From Sandaracinaceae bacterium (lineage in GTDB: Bacteria; Myxococcota_A; Polyangia; Polyangiales; Houyiibacteriaceae), in assembly GCA_016706685.1 (NCBI GenBank), contig JADJJE010000011.1, forward strand, positions 310,001-374,000: a stretch of 64,000 bases of DNA, read 5' to 3'. The position numbers were made by a program, and so were the translations under genes. This document shows positions 28,915 through 38,549 of the stretch, one piece after another (within the stretch, counting starts at the first letter, position 1; every line of letters begins with the position of its first letter). The notes under the pieces were generated by a model. That model was not told where the DNA came from. It saw nothing but the letters and a program-made list of their open reading frames with translations, and made no database searches.

Positions 28915-29444
28915 CGACTCATCACAAGTTCGTCGGGGCAGTCCGAGGCCGAGTGGATTCTGCAGGTTCCGTTCTGGGCCTTATTTCAAGGCACTTTTGG
29001 CGCCCCGGCTTGAAAAGCCGGGGCAGCGGGTCCTGGGCCTCGCTCCGGGGACAAGTCCTCCCTCCGAGGGAGGACTCAGCTTGGGTGGACTAGAGGAGCT
29101 CGAGGTGGCTGGCTGTGGAGGGTTTGAGGCCCGTCGAGGCCTCGAAGGCCTCATGGTTGGTCGTGACTTGCCAAACCCACCCGCCTTGGAACGACTACTC
29201 GATGAGTAGGCAGCTCGGATCTCGCCCAGCAGATGATCTCGAGGCTCAACACTTTACCAGCTTCCGAGGCTGAGTCCTCCCTTGGAGGGAGGACTTGTCC
29301 CCGAAGCGAGGCGAAGGTCCCGCTGCCCCGGCTTTCAAGCCGGGGCGCCCAAGTGCCTTGACACAAGCCGCTTCCGGCCCAGCGAGAGTCGGCCAGGGTC
29401 CTTGGGACGGCTCCGGTGACCATGGCCGAACTTGTGATGAGTCG
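28915..29444. repeat. Palindromic element family A, copy 1 (530 bp)
   Basis: Bounded by perfect 18-bp inverted repeats CGACTCATCACAAGTTCG (28915-28932 and 29427-29444). Each half carries, in mirrored order, the stem CCCCGGCTT/AAGCCGGGG and the stem AGTCCTCCC/GGGAGGACT, so the whole unit is an imperfect palindrome. The centre holds GAGGCCTCGAAGGCCTC-type sequence. Copies 2 and 3 (45290-45822, 58188-58698) are almost identical. It fills the convergent gap between gmk and radA. Open frames inside it are short and mirror-derived, with no recognisable protein, so it is treated as non-coding. A non-autonomous mobile element or a structured-RNA element are both possible. Confidence 0.85.
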
Positions 29445-29473
29445 TTAGACGCCCACGTCCACGTCCACGTGGG

Positions 29474-30850
29474 TTACCCCAGCGCGGCCTCGATGGCCGC
29501 CTCGAGCGTGCGCACCGCCACGATCTCCACCCCAGCGCGCTCGGCCGGCAGCAGCCGCTCGGCGTTCAACGCCGGCATGATCACCCGGCGGAAGCCCAGC
29601 TTGCGGGCCTCGGCCACGCGCTGGGCGGCCAGCTGCACGGCGCGGATCTCCCCGGCCAGGCCAATCTCGCCGAAGATGGCGAAGTCCCCCGGCACGGGCC
29701 GGTCACGGAAGCTGCTGACGGTAGCCACGGCCAAGGCCAAGTCGAGGGCGCGCTCGTCCACGCGCACGCCGCCGGCGATGCTGGCAAAGACATCGCGGTC
29801 GAGCACGTGCAGGCCGGCGCGGCGCTCGAGCACGGCCAGCAGGATGGCCAGGCGGTTGGCGTCCACGCCGGAGGCCACGCGGCGCGGGGCGCCGTAGGCG
29901 GCGGGGGCCACCAGCGCTTGCACCTCCACCAGCAAGGGCCGGCTGCCCTCGGCGGTGGGCACGATGACCGAGCCCGACGCGTTGGACGAGCGCTCTGCCA
30001 GGAACAGCGCGCTCGGGTCCGGCACCTCGCGCAGGCCCTCTTCCACCATCTCGAAGACGCCCACCTCGTTGGCGGCGCCGAAGCGGTTCTTGGTGGCGCG
30101 GATGATGCGGAACGCGTGGCTGCGGTCGCCCTCGAACGAGAGCACGGTGTCCACCAAGTGCTCCAGCAGCTTGGGCCCTGCGATGGCGCCGTCTTTGGTG
30201 ACGTGACCGATCAGGATGAGGCTGATGCCCTCTTGCTTGGCCAGCTCCACCAGCCGCGCGGTGACCTCGCGCAGCTGCGTGACGCTGCCCGCCGACGAGC
30301 CCAGCTCCGTGGAGCGCAGCACCTGGATGGAGTCGATGACGGCCACCACCGGGCGGTCGCGCCGCAGCGCAGCCTCGGACTCCTCGAGCTCCGTGGTGGC
30401 CAGGATGTGGATCTCGTCCACGCCCGGGATGCCCAGGCGCCGGGCGCGCAGGGCCACCTGGGCGGCGGACTCCTCGCCGGTGATGTAGAGCGCGCTGTGC
30501 CCTTGGGCAGCGAGCGCCGCGAACGCCTGCATCACCAGGGTGGACTTGCCGATGCCCGGCTCGCCGCCCAGCAGCACCACGCCGCCCGCCACTGGACCGC
30601 CGCCGAGGGCCCGGTCGAACTCCGAGATGCCCGTGGGGATGCGCCGCGCGTCGTCCGCCTGGATGTCCTTGAGCTTGCGCGGGCGCGCCTTCTCGGTGCC
30701 GCCCACGGGGCTGCGGGCCGCCGTGGGCGCCACCCGCTCTTCCTCGAGGGTGTTCCACTCGCCGCAGCCCAGGCAGCGGCCCATCCAGCGTGACGCCGTG
30801 TGCCCGCAGGCGCGGCACACGAACGCAGTCTTGATCGAAGGTTTCTTCAC
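29474..30850 (-). CDS. radA: DNA repair protein RadA
   Basis: About 458 residues from GTG 30850, close to the 460 of E. coli RadA; the frame is open to 30904. The N-terminal zinc finger uses C12, C15, C26 and C29 (FVCRACG, GRCLGCGEW). The RecA-like core has Walker A GGEPGIGKST and the RadA-specific KNRFG motif (ATKNRFGAANEVG). A Lon-protease-like domain without active site ends the protein (GEIGLAGEIRAV). RadA promotes branch migration in recombinational repair. It is the last of three minus-strand genes; its stop lies 30 bases from the palindromic element. Confidence 0.95.
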   Translation of the reverse strand: MKKPSIKTAFVCRACGHTASRWMGRCLGCGEWNTLEEERVAPTAARSPVGGTEKARPRKLKDIQADDARRIPTGISEFDRALGGGPVAGGVVLLGGEPGIGKSTLVMQAFAALAAQGHSALYITGEESAAQVALRARRLGIPGVDEIHILATTELEESEAALRRDRPVVAVIDSIQVLRSTELGSSAGSVTQLREVTARLVELAKQEGISLILIGHVTKDGAIAGPKLLEHLVDTVLSFEGDRSHAFRIIRATKNRFGAANEVGVFEMVEEGLREVPDPSALFLAERSSNASGSVIVPTAEGSRPLLVEVQALVAPAAYGAPRRVASGVDANRLAILLAVLERRAGLHVLDRDVFASIAGGVRVDERALDLALAVATVSSFRDRPVPGDFAIFGEIGLAGEIRAVQLAAQRVAEARKLGFRRVIMPALNAERLLPAERAGVEIVAVRTLEAAIEAALG

Positions 30851-30934
30851 GAGCGGCTTGTCGACGCGAGCGGGCGAGAGTTGCGTGCAGCGCTGCAAGC
30901 CCACTGGGCGAGAGCGCGCACGCGGGACTCTGCG

Positions 30935-31540
30935 TCAGCTCTCGCTGTTGTCCACCGTGACGGCGCCCGGCTCCGAGCCGCCCTCGTCCGCCGTGACGGC
31001 CTCGGAGTCGGCGCTCTCGGCGGACGCTTCAGGCGCCTCTTCAGCGGCAGCAGCGGCTGCCACACGAGCCGCATGCGAGGCGTCGAGGCGCTCGGTCAGG
31101 ATCTTGCGCAGGGCCGACAGGTCGAAGCGCGCCGGGCGCTCGTCCTGGCCCATCTTCGCCACCTCTTCCACGATCTGGTCGGCGTGCCAGCGGGGCCGCT
31201 CCGGCACGGCCAGGCGCTCACCCAGCTCGGCCAGGGCCACCTTCTCCTCGTCGGAGATGTCGCCGTCGAGGCGCGTCATCCACGAGGCCACGGCGTAGAC
31301 GAACAGGCGGTCCGCCTTGGTCATCTTCGAGCGGTCGATGACGTCGAGCGCCACGGGCTCCTTGCAGGCCGCCTCGATCTCGGCGATCTCGTCCAGCTCC
31401 AGCCCCACCTCCACGGCGGCGCTCACGATGGCGTCGGCCTCGTTGGGGTCCAGGTGGCCGTCGGCCCAGCCGATGGCAGCCAGGGCCAGGAACACATCCC
31501 GACCCATGGCCGGCGCCTCTGCGTTTTCCGCTTCGCTCAT
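30935..31540 (-). CDS. TerB-like helical protein
   Basis: About 201 residues from ATG 31540. The first 150 residues are helical with a pattern like tellurite-resistance TerB/DUF533 domains: FLALAAIGWADGHLDPNEADAIV, then SWMTRLDGDISDEEKVALAELGERL. These acidic loops (DGHLDPNEAD, DGDISDEE) recall metal-binding helix pairs. The C-terminal 45 residues are Ala/Glu/Ser-rich and probably disordered. Function unknown; nothing nearby suggests tellurite resistance. It is followed by radA on the same strand, 84 bases on. Confidence 0.7.
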   Translation of the reverse strand: MSEAENAEAPAMGRDVFLALAAIGWADGHLDPNEADAIVSAAVEVGLELDEIAEIEAACKEPVALDVIDRSKMTKADRLFVYAVASWMTRLDGDISDEEKVALAELGERLAVPERPRWHADQIVEEVAKMGQDERPARFDLSALRKILTERLDASHAARVAAAAAAEEAPEASAESADSEAVTADEGGSEPGAVTVDNSES

Positions 31541-31612
31541 GTCTGTGGCTTCCTCACGGTCCGGCAAGTTCGGACCAGCGCCGTTGTACCACAGGCCGCG
31601 CCGCGGAAGGCG

Positions 31613-33554
31613 TCAGTACTCGACGCCCAGCACCAGGCGCAGGGTCTGCGCGTTGCCCACGCCGAGGCCCGTCTCCTTGAGGCCCGCCATGGGGAACAAG
31701 ATGCCGTAGTGGAACGCGGCGTAGAAGCCGTCGGTGAGGCCCGGACCGTCTTCGCTGCGGTAGTACACCGAGGCGTTCAGCTCGAGGCCGAGGGTGTTGG
31801 CCCCGCGGTCGCCGTACTCGCGGATCTGCGAGTTGCGGTTGGCGCGGCTGTAAATGACGTCCACGCGTGCGCCGAGGCGCTGGCCGAAGGCGGTACGCAC
31901 GATGTCGTAGGAGAGGCCGGGGCGCAGGTACCACACGCCGCCCACGTTCCCGAGGATGTTGCGGAACAGGATGAGGTCGATGCGGTAGTTCGGGTGGAAG
32001 CCGAAGTGCGTGAGCTGGTCGTTGCCGTCCTCCTGCCGGTACGTGTTCTCGCGGCCGGAGATGCCGCGCACCTGCGAGTCGCCCGTGCCGAGGCCCGTGT
32101 CCACGTAGATGCCGAGGGCGTCGTCCAGCAGGCGGTACTCACCCTGGAAGGCGAAGCCGAACGAGAGGATGCGGTAGTCATCGTCGTCGTCCGTGCTGTT
32201 CGTGATGTTGCCAATGCTGCCGATGTTGAGCGCAGCCTCGAGCTCGAGCCGCAGGTCGCCCCACATGAACTGCGCCCAGACGTCCGGGGTGGCCTGACGC
32301 GCGTTGCGGCGCACCAAGTCCACCAGAGGCGCGCCGGCGTCCACGGTGCTGAGTTCGATGGCCTCGGACGAGAGACGCTGCGTGCGGTAGAGGAAGTAGA
32401 TGCCCGCGTTCAGCACCCAGTCCCCGTTGGCGAGGCGCTCTTCCTGCTCTTCCTCGCTGAGGCGGTATGCCGCGAGGAACGAGAACTGGCGGATGTCGTC
32501 CGCGCCCGTGAAGTCGAACGGCACGGCGCGCAGGCTCGTGAGGGGGCTCATCACGATGCCCTCGCCCGCAAAGTCGTACGAAGCGCCAAAGAACAGGTCG
32601 CTGTAGCGCGTGATGGCCTGGACGCGGTCGATCTCCGAGGAGTAGTCGTCGTCGAGCCCGTCGCCCGCGTTGTAGAGCATCCCGAGGCCCCACTCGTGCG
32701 CCATGCGGCCGAAGCGAAGCTGACCGAGCGCGCGGTTGGTGACCTCGGCCCATGCACGGCGGACATAGATGCTGTCGCGGAAGGCATCCCCCGCGGACGT
32801 GGAGCTGACCCCACCCGAACCCATGTCGATGGTGTCTTCGAGGTCTTCCTCGGAACCGACCGCGACGCGGTCGGGCGAGCTGCCGAGGGTCACGTTGTCG
32901 AGCACGTCGATGGTCATGTGCACGCGCACGTCGTCGGACAGCGCCAAGGTGGGCTGGAGGCGAACGCGCATGTTGGCGCCGCGGATGCGGTCACCTCTGC
33001 CGCAGGTCGACGTCCCTTCACGGCAGTCACCGATGACGCTGGCCTCACTGCCCCCGGCACCCACAGCGAGAACGGCCAGTCGTTCCGGTGGTCCAGGAAG
33101 AAGTTGTCCATCAGCTCGCCGCGCACGCGCAGGTAGCCGTGCAGGCTCAGCACGCTCTGAGGAGAGGTCCATGCCGCACGCGTGGGATCGCTGCTGGGAG
33201 CGGCGCCATCGAGCAGCGACTGGTCGTCGCCCGGGGCCGCCTCGTCCAGGGGATCGCCCTCGGGGGCCGTGCCGGCTCTTCCTCCTCATCGAGCGGACCC
33301 GGGTCCAGCTCCTCCTCCTCGTCGAGCTCCTCTTCGTCGAGTTCTTCCTCGTCGACGGCGGGCTCCTCCTCCTCCTCCCACTCCTCCTCTTCCTCGTCCC
33401 ACTCTTCTTCGTCTTCCAGCTCCTCCTCGTCCTCGAGGTCGTCAGCGGGGTCCGCCAAGCGAGGGGCAGGGGTGCGTTGCGCCAAGCTCACGCTGGCCGG
33501 GGCGGCGACGAGCGCGAGAGTAGTGACGATGGACAGCAGGGTATGGCGTCGCAT
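31613..33554 (-). CDS. Outer-membrane barrel-like protein (TIGR04551-type), two frameshifts
   Basis: Three minus-strand frames make one protein of about 647 residues. Segment 1 (33554 to about 33266) has a signal peptide ending SLAQ and about 60 acidic residues. Segment 2 (about 33266-33055) carries VLSLHGYLRVRGELMDNFF. Segment 3 (about 33050-31613) is beta-rich (MRVRLQPTLALS, FGFAFQGEYRL) and ends LRLVLGVEY with a terminal aromatic, as in porin-like barrels. The frames join at the G run 33262-33266 and the C run 33051-33055; one added base at each repairs the gene. It looks like a delta-proteobacterial outer-membrane protein; the substrate is unknown. It is divergent from rnj. Confidence 0.78.
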
Positions 33555-33648
33555 AGGGTGCCCGCACGTAGCATGCTGACTCCGAGCCGGTCAATCCCGG
33601 GCCCCATCGGTTGACCGCGCGCGGGACCTGGTGCAAGTCGCTGCGATC

Positions 33649-35301
33649 ATGGCACCCGGTACCCTTCGCTTCATTCCCCTCGGCGGCCTCGGTGAGATCG
33701 GCATGAACTGCATGGTCATCGAGTGCGAGGGGCGCGCGGTGGTCCTGGACTGCGGCGTCACGTTCCCCTCGAAGGAGCCGGGCGTGGACATCATCCACCC
33801 CGACTTCGGGTACATCGAGACCATTCGGGACCGGCTGGACGCCGTGCTGATCACGCACGCCCACGAGGACCACATCGGCGCCCTGCCCTTCCTGCTGCCG
33901 TTGATCCCCAGGGTCCCCGTCTACGGACCGCCCTACGCGCTTCGTCATATTGCGCGGCGCCTCGAGGAGCACGGCCAGAAGGCCGACCTGCGCCCCACCC
34001 GGGCCGGCCAGTCGTTCGGCGTGGGCCCCTTCGAGGTGGAGCCCCTGCGGGTGAACCACTCCATCCCGGACGCCACCGGGCTGATTCTGCGCACCCCGGC
34101 CGGCGTGGTGGTGCACAGCGGGGACTTCAAGATCGAGCGCGACCCGGTGGACAACCTGGCCTTCGACGCCGAGCGCCTGCGCCGGGCGGGCGACGCGGGC
34201 GTGCGGCTGCTGCTGAGCGACTCCACCAACGTGGACGTGGAAGGCCGCGCCGGCGAAGAGCGCGAGGTGGTGAACGCGCTCGACGAGATCGTGCGGGATG
34301 CCAAGCAGCGCGTCTGCGTGGCGGTCTTCGCCAGTAACGTGCACCGCCTGAACGCGGTCATCCGGGCCGCCAAGAAGCACCGCCGCAAGATCTGCCTGCT
34401 GGGGCGCAGCTTGGACAACCACGCCGCCATCTCGCGCGAGCTGGGCTTCATTCCGCCGGCCGACGCGCTGTTCGTCTCTGCCGAGATGGCGCGCTCGGTG
34501 CCACGCAGCGAGCTCGTCGTGGTGGCCACCGGCACGCAGGGCGAGGCCGCCGCCGCGCTGGGCCGCATCGCGCGGGGCGACCATCGGCACCTCACGCTCG
34601 AGGCGGGCGACCAGGTGGTGCTGAGCTCACGCGTGATCCCGGGCCACGAGCAGAGCGTGTTCGACCTGATCAACAGCCTCGAGCGCCAGGGCGTCATCGT
34701 GCACCACCGGCGCAGCCACAAGGGCGTGCACGTGTCGGGGCACGCCTGCCGCGAGGAGCAGCGCGAGCTGCTGGACCTGGTGCGGCCGCGCGCGTTCCTG
34801 CCGGTGCACGGCACGCGCTATCACCTGCGCCTGCATGCCGAGCTGGCCCAGGCCGCGGGCGTGCAAGAGACGCTGGTGGTGGAGAACGGCAGCATCGCCG
34901 AGCTGGACGCCGAGGGCTTCCGCGAGGCCGGCCACGTGCGCTCGGGCCGCGTGTACCGCGAGCGCGGGCGCGCCGTGGACCCCGCCGTGTTGAGCGACCG
35001 CGAGCTGATGGCGTCGCTCGGCCTGGTGCTGGCCAGCCTGCCGGTGGGCGACGACGGCGAGCTGCTCGGGCCGCCGAAGGTGGTCTCGCGAGGCCTGTAT
35101 GCGCACGGCGACAAGGCAGGAGACGCCATGATGCTGCGCGCGGCCCGCTTCGTGGACGACGAGATCGAGCGCTACGACGCCGTCGGCATCGAGGCCCTCG
35201 AAGACCAGGCGAGGCGCTCCCTGAAGCGCTTCTTCAACCGTGAGCTGGGCAAGAAGCCCTTGGTGATGGCCACCGCGGTGGCCGTGGAGCTGGAAGCGTG
35301 A
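33649..35301 (+). CDS. rnj: Ribonuclease J
   Basis: 550 residues from ATG 33649 (the frame begins at 33631). It is a metallo-beta-lactamase/beta-CASP nuclease, acting as endonuclease and 5'-3' exonuclease in mRNA decay. Motifs: HAHEDHIGA (H70, H72, D74, H75), NHSIPDATGLIL, HSGDFKIE, SDSTNVDVEGRAGEER, and the beta-CASP/RNase J element HVSGHA followed by FLPVHGTRYHL. The C-terminal domain is present. RNase J in a Gram-negative background is usual for Myxococcota. The stop overlaps the ATG of the next gene by one base (TGATG). Confidence 0.95.
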   Translation: MAPGTLRFIPLGGLGEIGMNCMVIECEGRAVVLDCGVTFPSKEPGVDIIHPDFGYIETIRDRLDAVLITHAHEDHIGALPFLLPLIPRVPVYGPPYALRHIARRLEEHGQKADLRPTRAGQSFGVGPFEVEPLRVNHSIPDATGLILRTPAGVVVHSGDFKIERDPVDNLAFDAERLRRAGDAGVRLLLSDSTNVDVEGRAGEEREVVNALDEIVRDAKQRVCVAVFASNVHRLNAVIRAAKKHRRKICLLGRSLDNHAAISRELGFIPPADALFVSAEMARSVPRSELVVVATGTQGEAAAALGRIARGDHRHLTLEAGDQVVLSSRVIPGHEQSVFDLINSLERQGVIVHHRRSHKGVHVSGHACREEQRELLDLVRPRAFLPVHGTRYHLRLHAELAQAAGVQETLVVENGSIAELDAEGFREAGHVRSGRVYRERGRAVDPAVLSDRELMASLGLVLASLPVGDDGELLGPPKVVSRGLYAHGDKAGDAMMLRAARFVDDEIERYDAVGIEALEDQARRSLKRFFNRELGKKPLVMATAVAVELEA

Positions 35302-36623
35302 TGCGCGAAGCAACCCTCCTGATCGCGCTCGCGCTGTGGACCGCGGGCTGCCAGCCGGGCCGCCCACCTGCGCAGGCCGGCGAGGAACAGACGGCAGCGC
35401 AGACGACGCCCGGCAGCGACGAGCTGGCGGGCACCTCCCGCCTGCCCACGGCCCAGGAGCGCGCCATCATCCGCGGCCTCATGGACGACGCGGCCTCCGT
35501 GCGCAGCCTGCCGTTCCTGCAAGAGGTGCCCGCCGAGATCCAGGACGAGGCCCGCATCCGCGCCTTCGTGGAAGCGGACATCGACCCTGTCGAGCTGCGC
35601 GAGGCGCGTGACCTCTACACGTCGCTCGGCCTGCTGCCCACGGACGTGGACCTCGAGGCGCTGCTGCTGGAGGTGCTGGGCGAGCAGATCGTGGGCTACT
35701 ACGACCCGAAGGGGCAGCGCCTGGTGGTGCGCGACGACGTGATGCGCTCGCTCGCGCGCAGCTCGGTGGACGAGGCGCGCGTGGTGCTGGTGCACGAGCT
35801 GGTGCACGCCCTCCAGGACCAGCACCTGCGGCTGGGTGTGCTCAACGAGCTCGAGCGCGACTCCGACGCGGAGAACGCCTACCACGCGCTGGTGGAGGGC
35901 GACGCCACGCTGGCGATGGTGGCCTACGTGCTCAGCTCGCAGGGCACGCAGCTGCGCGACATCACCGACGACCCGCAGCTGCTGCAGCGCTTCTTCGAGA
36001 GCGGCGCCCCCACCAGCGGAGCGGACGCGCTGGACCGCGCCCCGGCCATCTTGCGGGTGACGTTGATGGCGCCCTACACGCGCGGCGCGCTGTTCTGCGG
36101 CGACCGTCACCGCCTGGGTGGCTGGCGCTCGGTGGACGGCGCCCACGCGCTGTTGCCCATCAGCACCGAGCAGGTGCTGCACCCCGAGAAGTACCAGGCG
36201 GGCGAGCTGCCCGACGTGGTGCCGCTGCCCACGGGACGCGCGCTCGAGGCGCTGGGGTTCGTGCGCACCATCGAGGACACGTTGGGCGAGCTGGAGCTGT
36301 CCATCTACCTGGCGCAGGGCACCAGTAGCGACCAGGACCTCGCGGCCGCCGCGGGCTGGTCGGGTGACCGCCTGGCCATCTACTCGCGCGCCGATGCGCC
36401 CTCCGCCGCCGTGTGGTGGACGTCCTGGGACACCGAGGCGGACGCACGCGAGGCCGAGCAGGCGGCCGAGCGCGCCGGCGCCGAAGCCGAGGGCAGCGTG
36501 GTGCTGCGACACGGGCGCGCGGTGATGATCCTGCGCCAGGTGCCCACGCTCGCCAGCGCCGAGCTGACCGCCCGCTTCACGGAGTTCGCGCGGGCCCTGC
36601 CGGCCGGCCCTCCCCACCGCTGA
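35301..36623 (+). CDS. Putative secreted metallopeptidase lipoprotein (HExxH)
   Basis: 440 residues from ATG 35301. The signal peptide ends at a lipobox-like TAGC (C17). A zinc-peptidase motif appears in VVLVHELVHALQDQHL near residue 160, preceded by QIVGYYDPKGQRLVVRDD and followed by ENAYHALVEGDATLAMVAYVL, where a further ligand glutamate is plausible. The rest is mixed alpha/beta with no recognised domain. Its translation is probably coupled to rnj through the TGATG overlap. The protein would sit on the periplasmic side of an envelope membrane. The substrate is unknown, and the peptidase call rests on one motif. Confidence 0.72.
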   Translation: MREATLLIALALWTAGCQPGRPPAQAGEEQTAAQTTPGSDELAGTSRLPTAQERAIIRGLMDDAASVRSLPFLQEVPAEIQDEARIRAFVEADIDPVELREARDLYTSLGLLPTDVDLEALLLEVLGEQIVGYYDPKGQRLVVRDDVMRSLARSSVDEARVVLVHELVHALQDQHLRLGVLNELERDSDAENAYHALVEGDATLAMVAYVLSSQGTQLRDITDDPQLLQRFFESGAPTSGADALDRAPAILRVTLMAPYTRGALFCGDRHRLGGWRSVDGAHALLPISTEQVLHPEKYQAGELPDVVPLPTGRALEALGFVRTIEDTLGELELSIYLAQGTSSDQDLAAAAGWSGDRLAIYSRADAPSAAVWWTSWDTEADAREAEQAAERAGAEAEGSVVLRHGRAVMILRQVPTLASAELTARFTEFARALPAGPPHR

Positions 36624-36661
36624 GCGATCCCTCGGCGAGGGAGTGTGATAGATCCCCGGCC

Positions 36662-37114
36662 ATGAGCCGTCGTTCTTGGGATCAGTACTTCATGGCCATC
36701 GCCCGCGAGGTGTCCACGCGCGCCACGTGCGACCGCAAGCACGTGGGCGCCGTCATCGTGCGCGACAAGACCATCCTCTCCACCGGCTACAACGGCTCCA
36801 TGCGCGGCCTGCCGCACTGCGACGAGGTGGGCCACATGATGGAGGACGGCCACTGCGTGCGAACGCTGCACGCCGAGAACAACGCCATCATCGCGTCCGC
36901 CAAGAACGGCGTGGGCATCGACGGCGCCACCATCTACGTGACCGCCAGCCCCTGCTGGAACTGCTTCAAGGCCATCTGCAACGCCGGCCTCGTGCGCGTG
37001 GTGTTCGGCGAGTTCTACCGGGACGAGCGCATCTTCGAGACCGCCAAGACCCTGGGCATGGAGCTGGTGCAGCTCAGCCCCGAAGCCGACGAATCTGGGG
37101 CGCCACCCGCTTGA
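36662..37114 (+). CDS. dCMP deaminase family protein
   Basis: 150 residues from ATG 36662. Zinc-dependent deaminase signature: HAENNAI (H-A-E, with the catalytic glutamate) and PCWNCFKAIC (P-C-x-x-C). Upstream are CDRKHVGAVIVRD and GYNGSMRGLPHCDE, which are typical of the dCMP deaminase/ComE branch rather than cytidine deaminase. It would convert dCMP to dUMP, feeding thymidylate synthesis. It has its own 38-base upstream gap and precedes tig. Confidence 0.9.
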   Translation: MSRRSWDQYFMAIAREVSTRATCDRKHVGAVIVRDKTILSTGYNGSMRGLPHCDEVGHMMEDGHCVRTLHAENNAIIASAKNGVGIDGATIYVTASPCWNCFKAICNAGLVRVVFGEFYRDERIFETAKTLGMELVQLSPEADESGAPPA

Positions 37115-37223
37115 CCCGTCCCGAGGCGGAGGGTAGGAACCCCGACCCGCCGACCGCGCGACGCTGAACGTCGCTGCTGCATGCGTCGCGTCCGTTTTCT
37201 TTCCGTAGGAGCCCGTTCGAACG

Positions 37224-38549
37224 ATGAAGTCCCAGGTCAGCGAGATCAGCCCAGTGCTCGTCGAGGTCAAGGTCGAGGTCCCCTGGGACACGGTCAAAGA
37301 GGACCTGGACAAGACGTTCCAGCTCGTCAGCCGGGAGGCCAAGGTCAAGGGCTTCCGCCCCGGCAAGGTGCCGCCCGCCCTCGTGCGCAAGCTCTTCGGG
37401 CCCCGCGTGCACGCCGACGTGGCCGCCAACCTGGTGAGCCGCTCGCTCATCAAGGCCGTGGAGGAGCACAAGCTCCAGCTCTGCGGCGAGCCCGACTACG
37501 GCGACATGAAGGAGATCACCACGGGTGAGCCCTTCGCCTTCGCGGCCAAGCTGGAGGTGCGCCCCACCATCAACGCCGTCGCGTTCGACAAGCTGGAGGT
37601 CTACAAGGAAGAGACCGCCGTGACCGACGCCGAGGTGGACGAAGAGGTGGAGCGCCGCCGCAAGTGGGCCATCGAGTACAGCGCCCCCGAGCCCATGCGC
37701 CCGGCCAAGAACGACGACCGCCTGGGCGTGTCGTACTCGGTCACGGTGGACGGCGAGGTCGAGGCCGCGTTCTCGAACGACGACAACGAGATCGTGCTCG
37801 GCGCCGAGGGCCTGCTCAAGGAGTTCCAGGACGGCCTGGTGGGCAAGCAGCCGGGTGATGACGTCACGCTCTCCATCGCGTACCCCGAGGAGCACACCAA
37901 CGAGAAGCTCAAGGGCAAGACCGCCATCTTCTCGGTGAAGGTGCTGCGCGTGGAGGAGCCGCACCTGCCCGAGCTCACCGACGAGTGGGCCAAGGAGCAC
38001 GACTTCCAGACCATGACCGAGCTCCGCGCCGGCCTGCGCAAGCAGCTGGAAGAGACGCGCAACAAGCGCGCCCGCAACGACGTGCGCGACCAGCTGGTGG
38101 AGGCGCTCGTCGCTCGTAACGCCATCGAGGTTCCGCCGTCCATGGTCAAGCAGCAAGAGCAGGCCATGGTCTACGAGTTCGCGCAGTTCCTGCAGTACGC
38201 AGGCGGCATGGGTCAGAACGGCCTGCCCGAGAACTTCTTCGACGACTTGAAGGAGCGCGCCGCCAAGCGCGTTCGCGGTGGCCTGCTGCTGAGCGCCATC
38301 TCGCGGTTGGAGAACGTGAAGGTCGAGAAGGCCGACGTGGACGCGAAGTTCGCCGAGCTGGCCGAGAAGACCGGCAAGCACGTGGCCAAGGTCCGCGCCG
38401 AGTACCAGGGCGAGAAGCTGGACCAGCTCGAGAACGAAATCTTGAATGACAAGCTGCTCTCGCTGTTGGAAGCGAAGGCGACCGTCAAGAAGGGCAAGCG
38501 CCCGGAGCCCGAGAAGAGCGCGGCCAGCGCAGAGAGTGAGCCTGCATGA
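37224..38549 (+). CDS. tig: Trigger factor
   Basis: 441 residues. A ribosome-docked chaperone for nascent chains. The N-terminal ribosome-binding domain (1-115) has the signature in VSREAKVKGFRPGKVPP (GFRxGKxP). The FKBP-like peptidyl-prolyl isomerase domain follows (about 155-245). The long helical C-terminal domain ends in a Lys/Glu-rich tail. Its stop overlaps the clpP start as ATGA. The order tig-clpP-clpX-lon is the classic proteostasis cluster. Confidence 0.96.
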   Translation: MKSQVSEISPVLVEVKVEVPWDTVKEDLDKTFQLVSREAKVKGFRPGKVPPALVRKLFGPRVHADVAANLVSRSLIKAVEEHKLQLCGEPDYGDMKEITTGEPFAFAAKLEVRPTINAVAFDKLEVYKEETAVTDAEVDEEVERRRKWAIEYSAPEPMRPAKNDDRLGVSYSVTVDGEVEAAFSNDDNEIVLGAEGLLKEFQDGLVGKQPGDDVTLSIAYPEEHTNEKLKGKTAIFSVKVLRVEEPHLPELTDEWAKEHDFQTMTELRAGLRKQLEETRNKRARNDVRDQLVEALVARNAIEVPPSMVKQQEQAMVYEFAQFLQYAGGMGQNGLPENFFDDLKERAAKRVRGGLLLSAISRLENVKVEKADVDAKFAELAEKTGKHVAKVRAEYQGEKLDQLENEILNDKLLSLLEAKATVKKGKRPEPEKSAASAESEPA

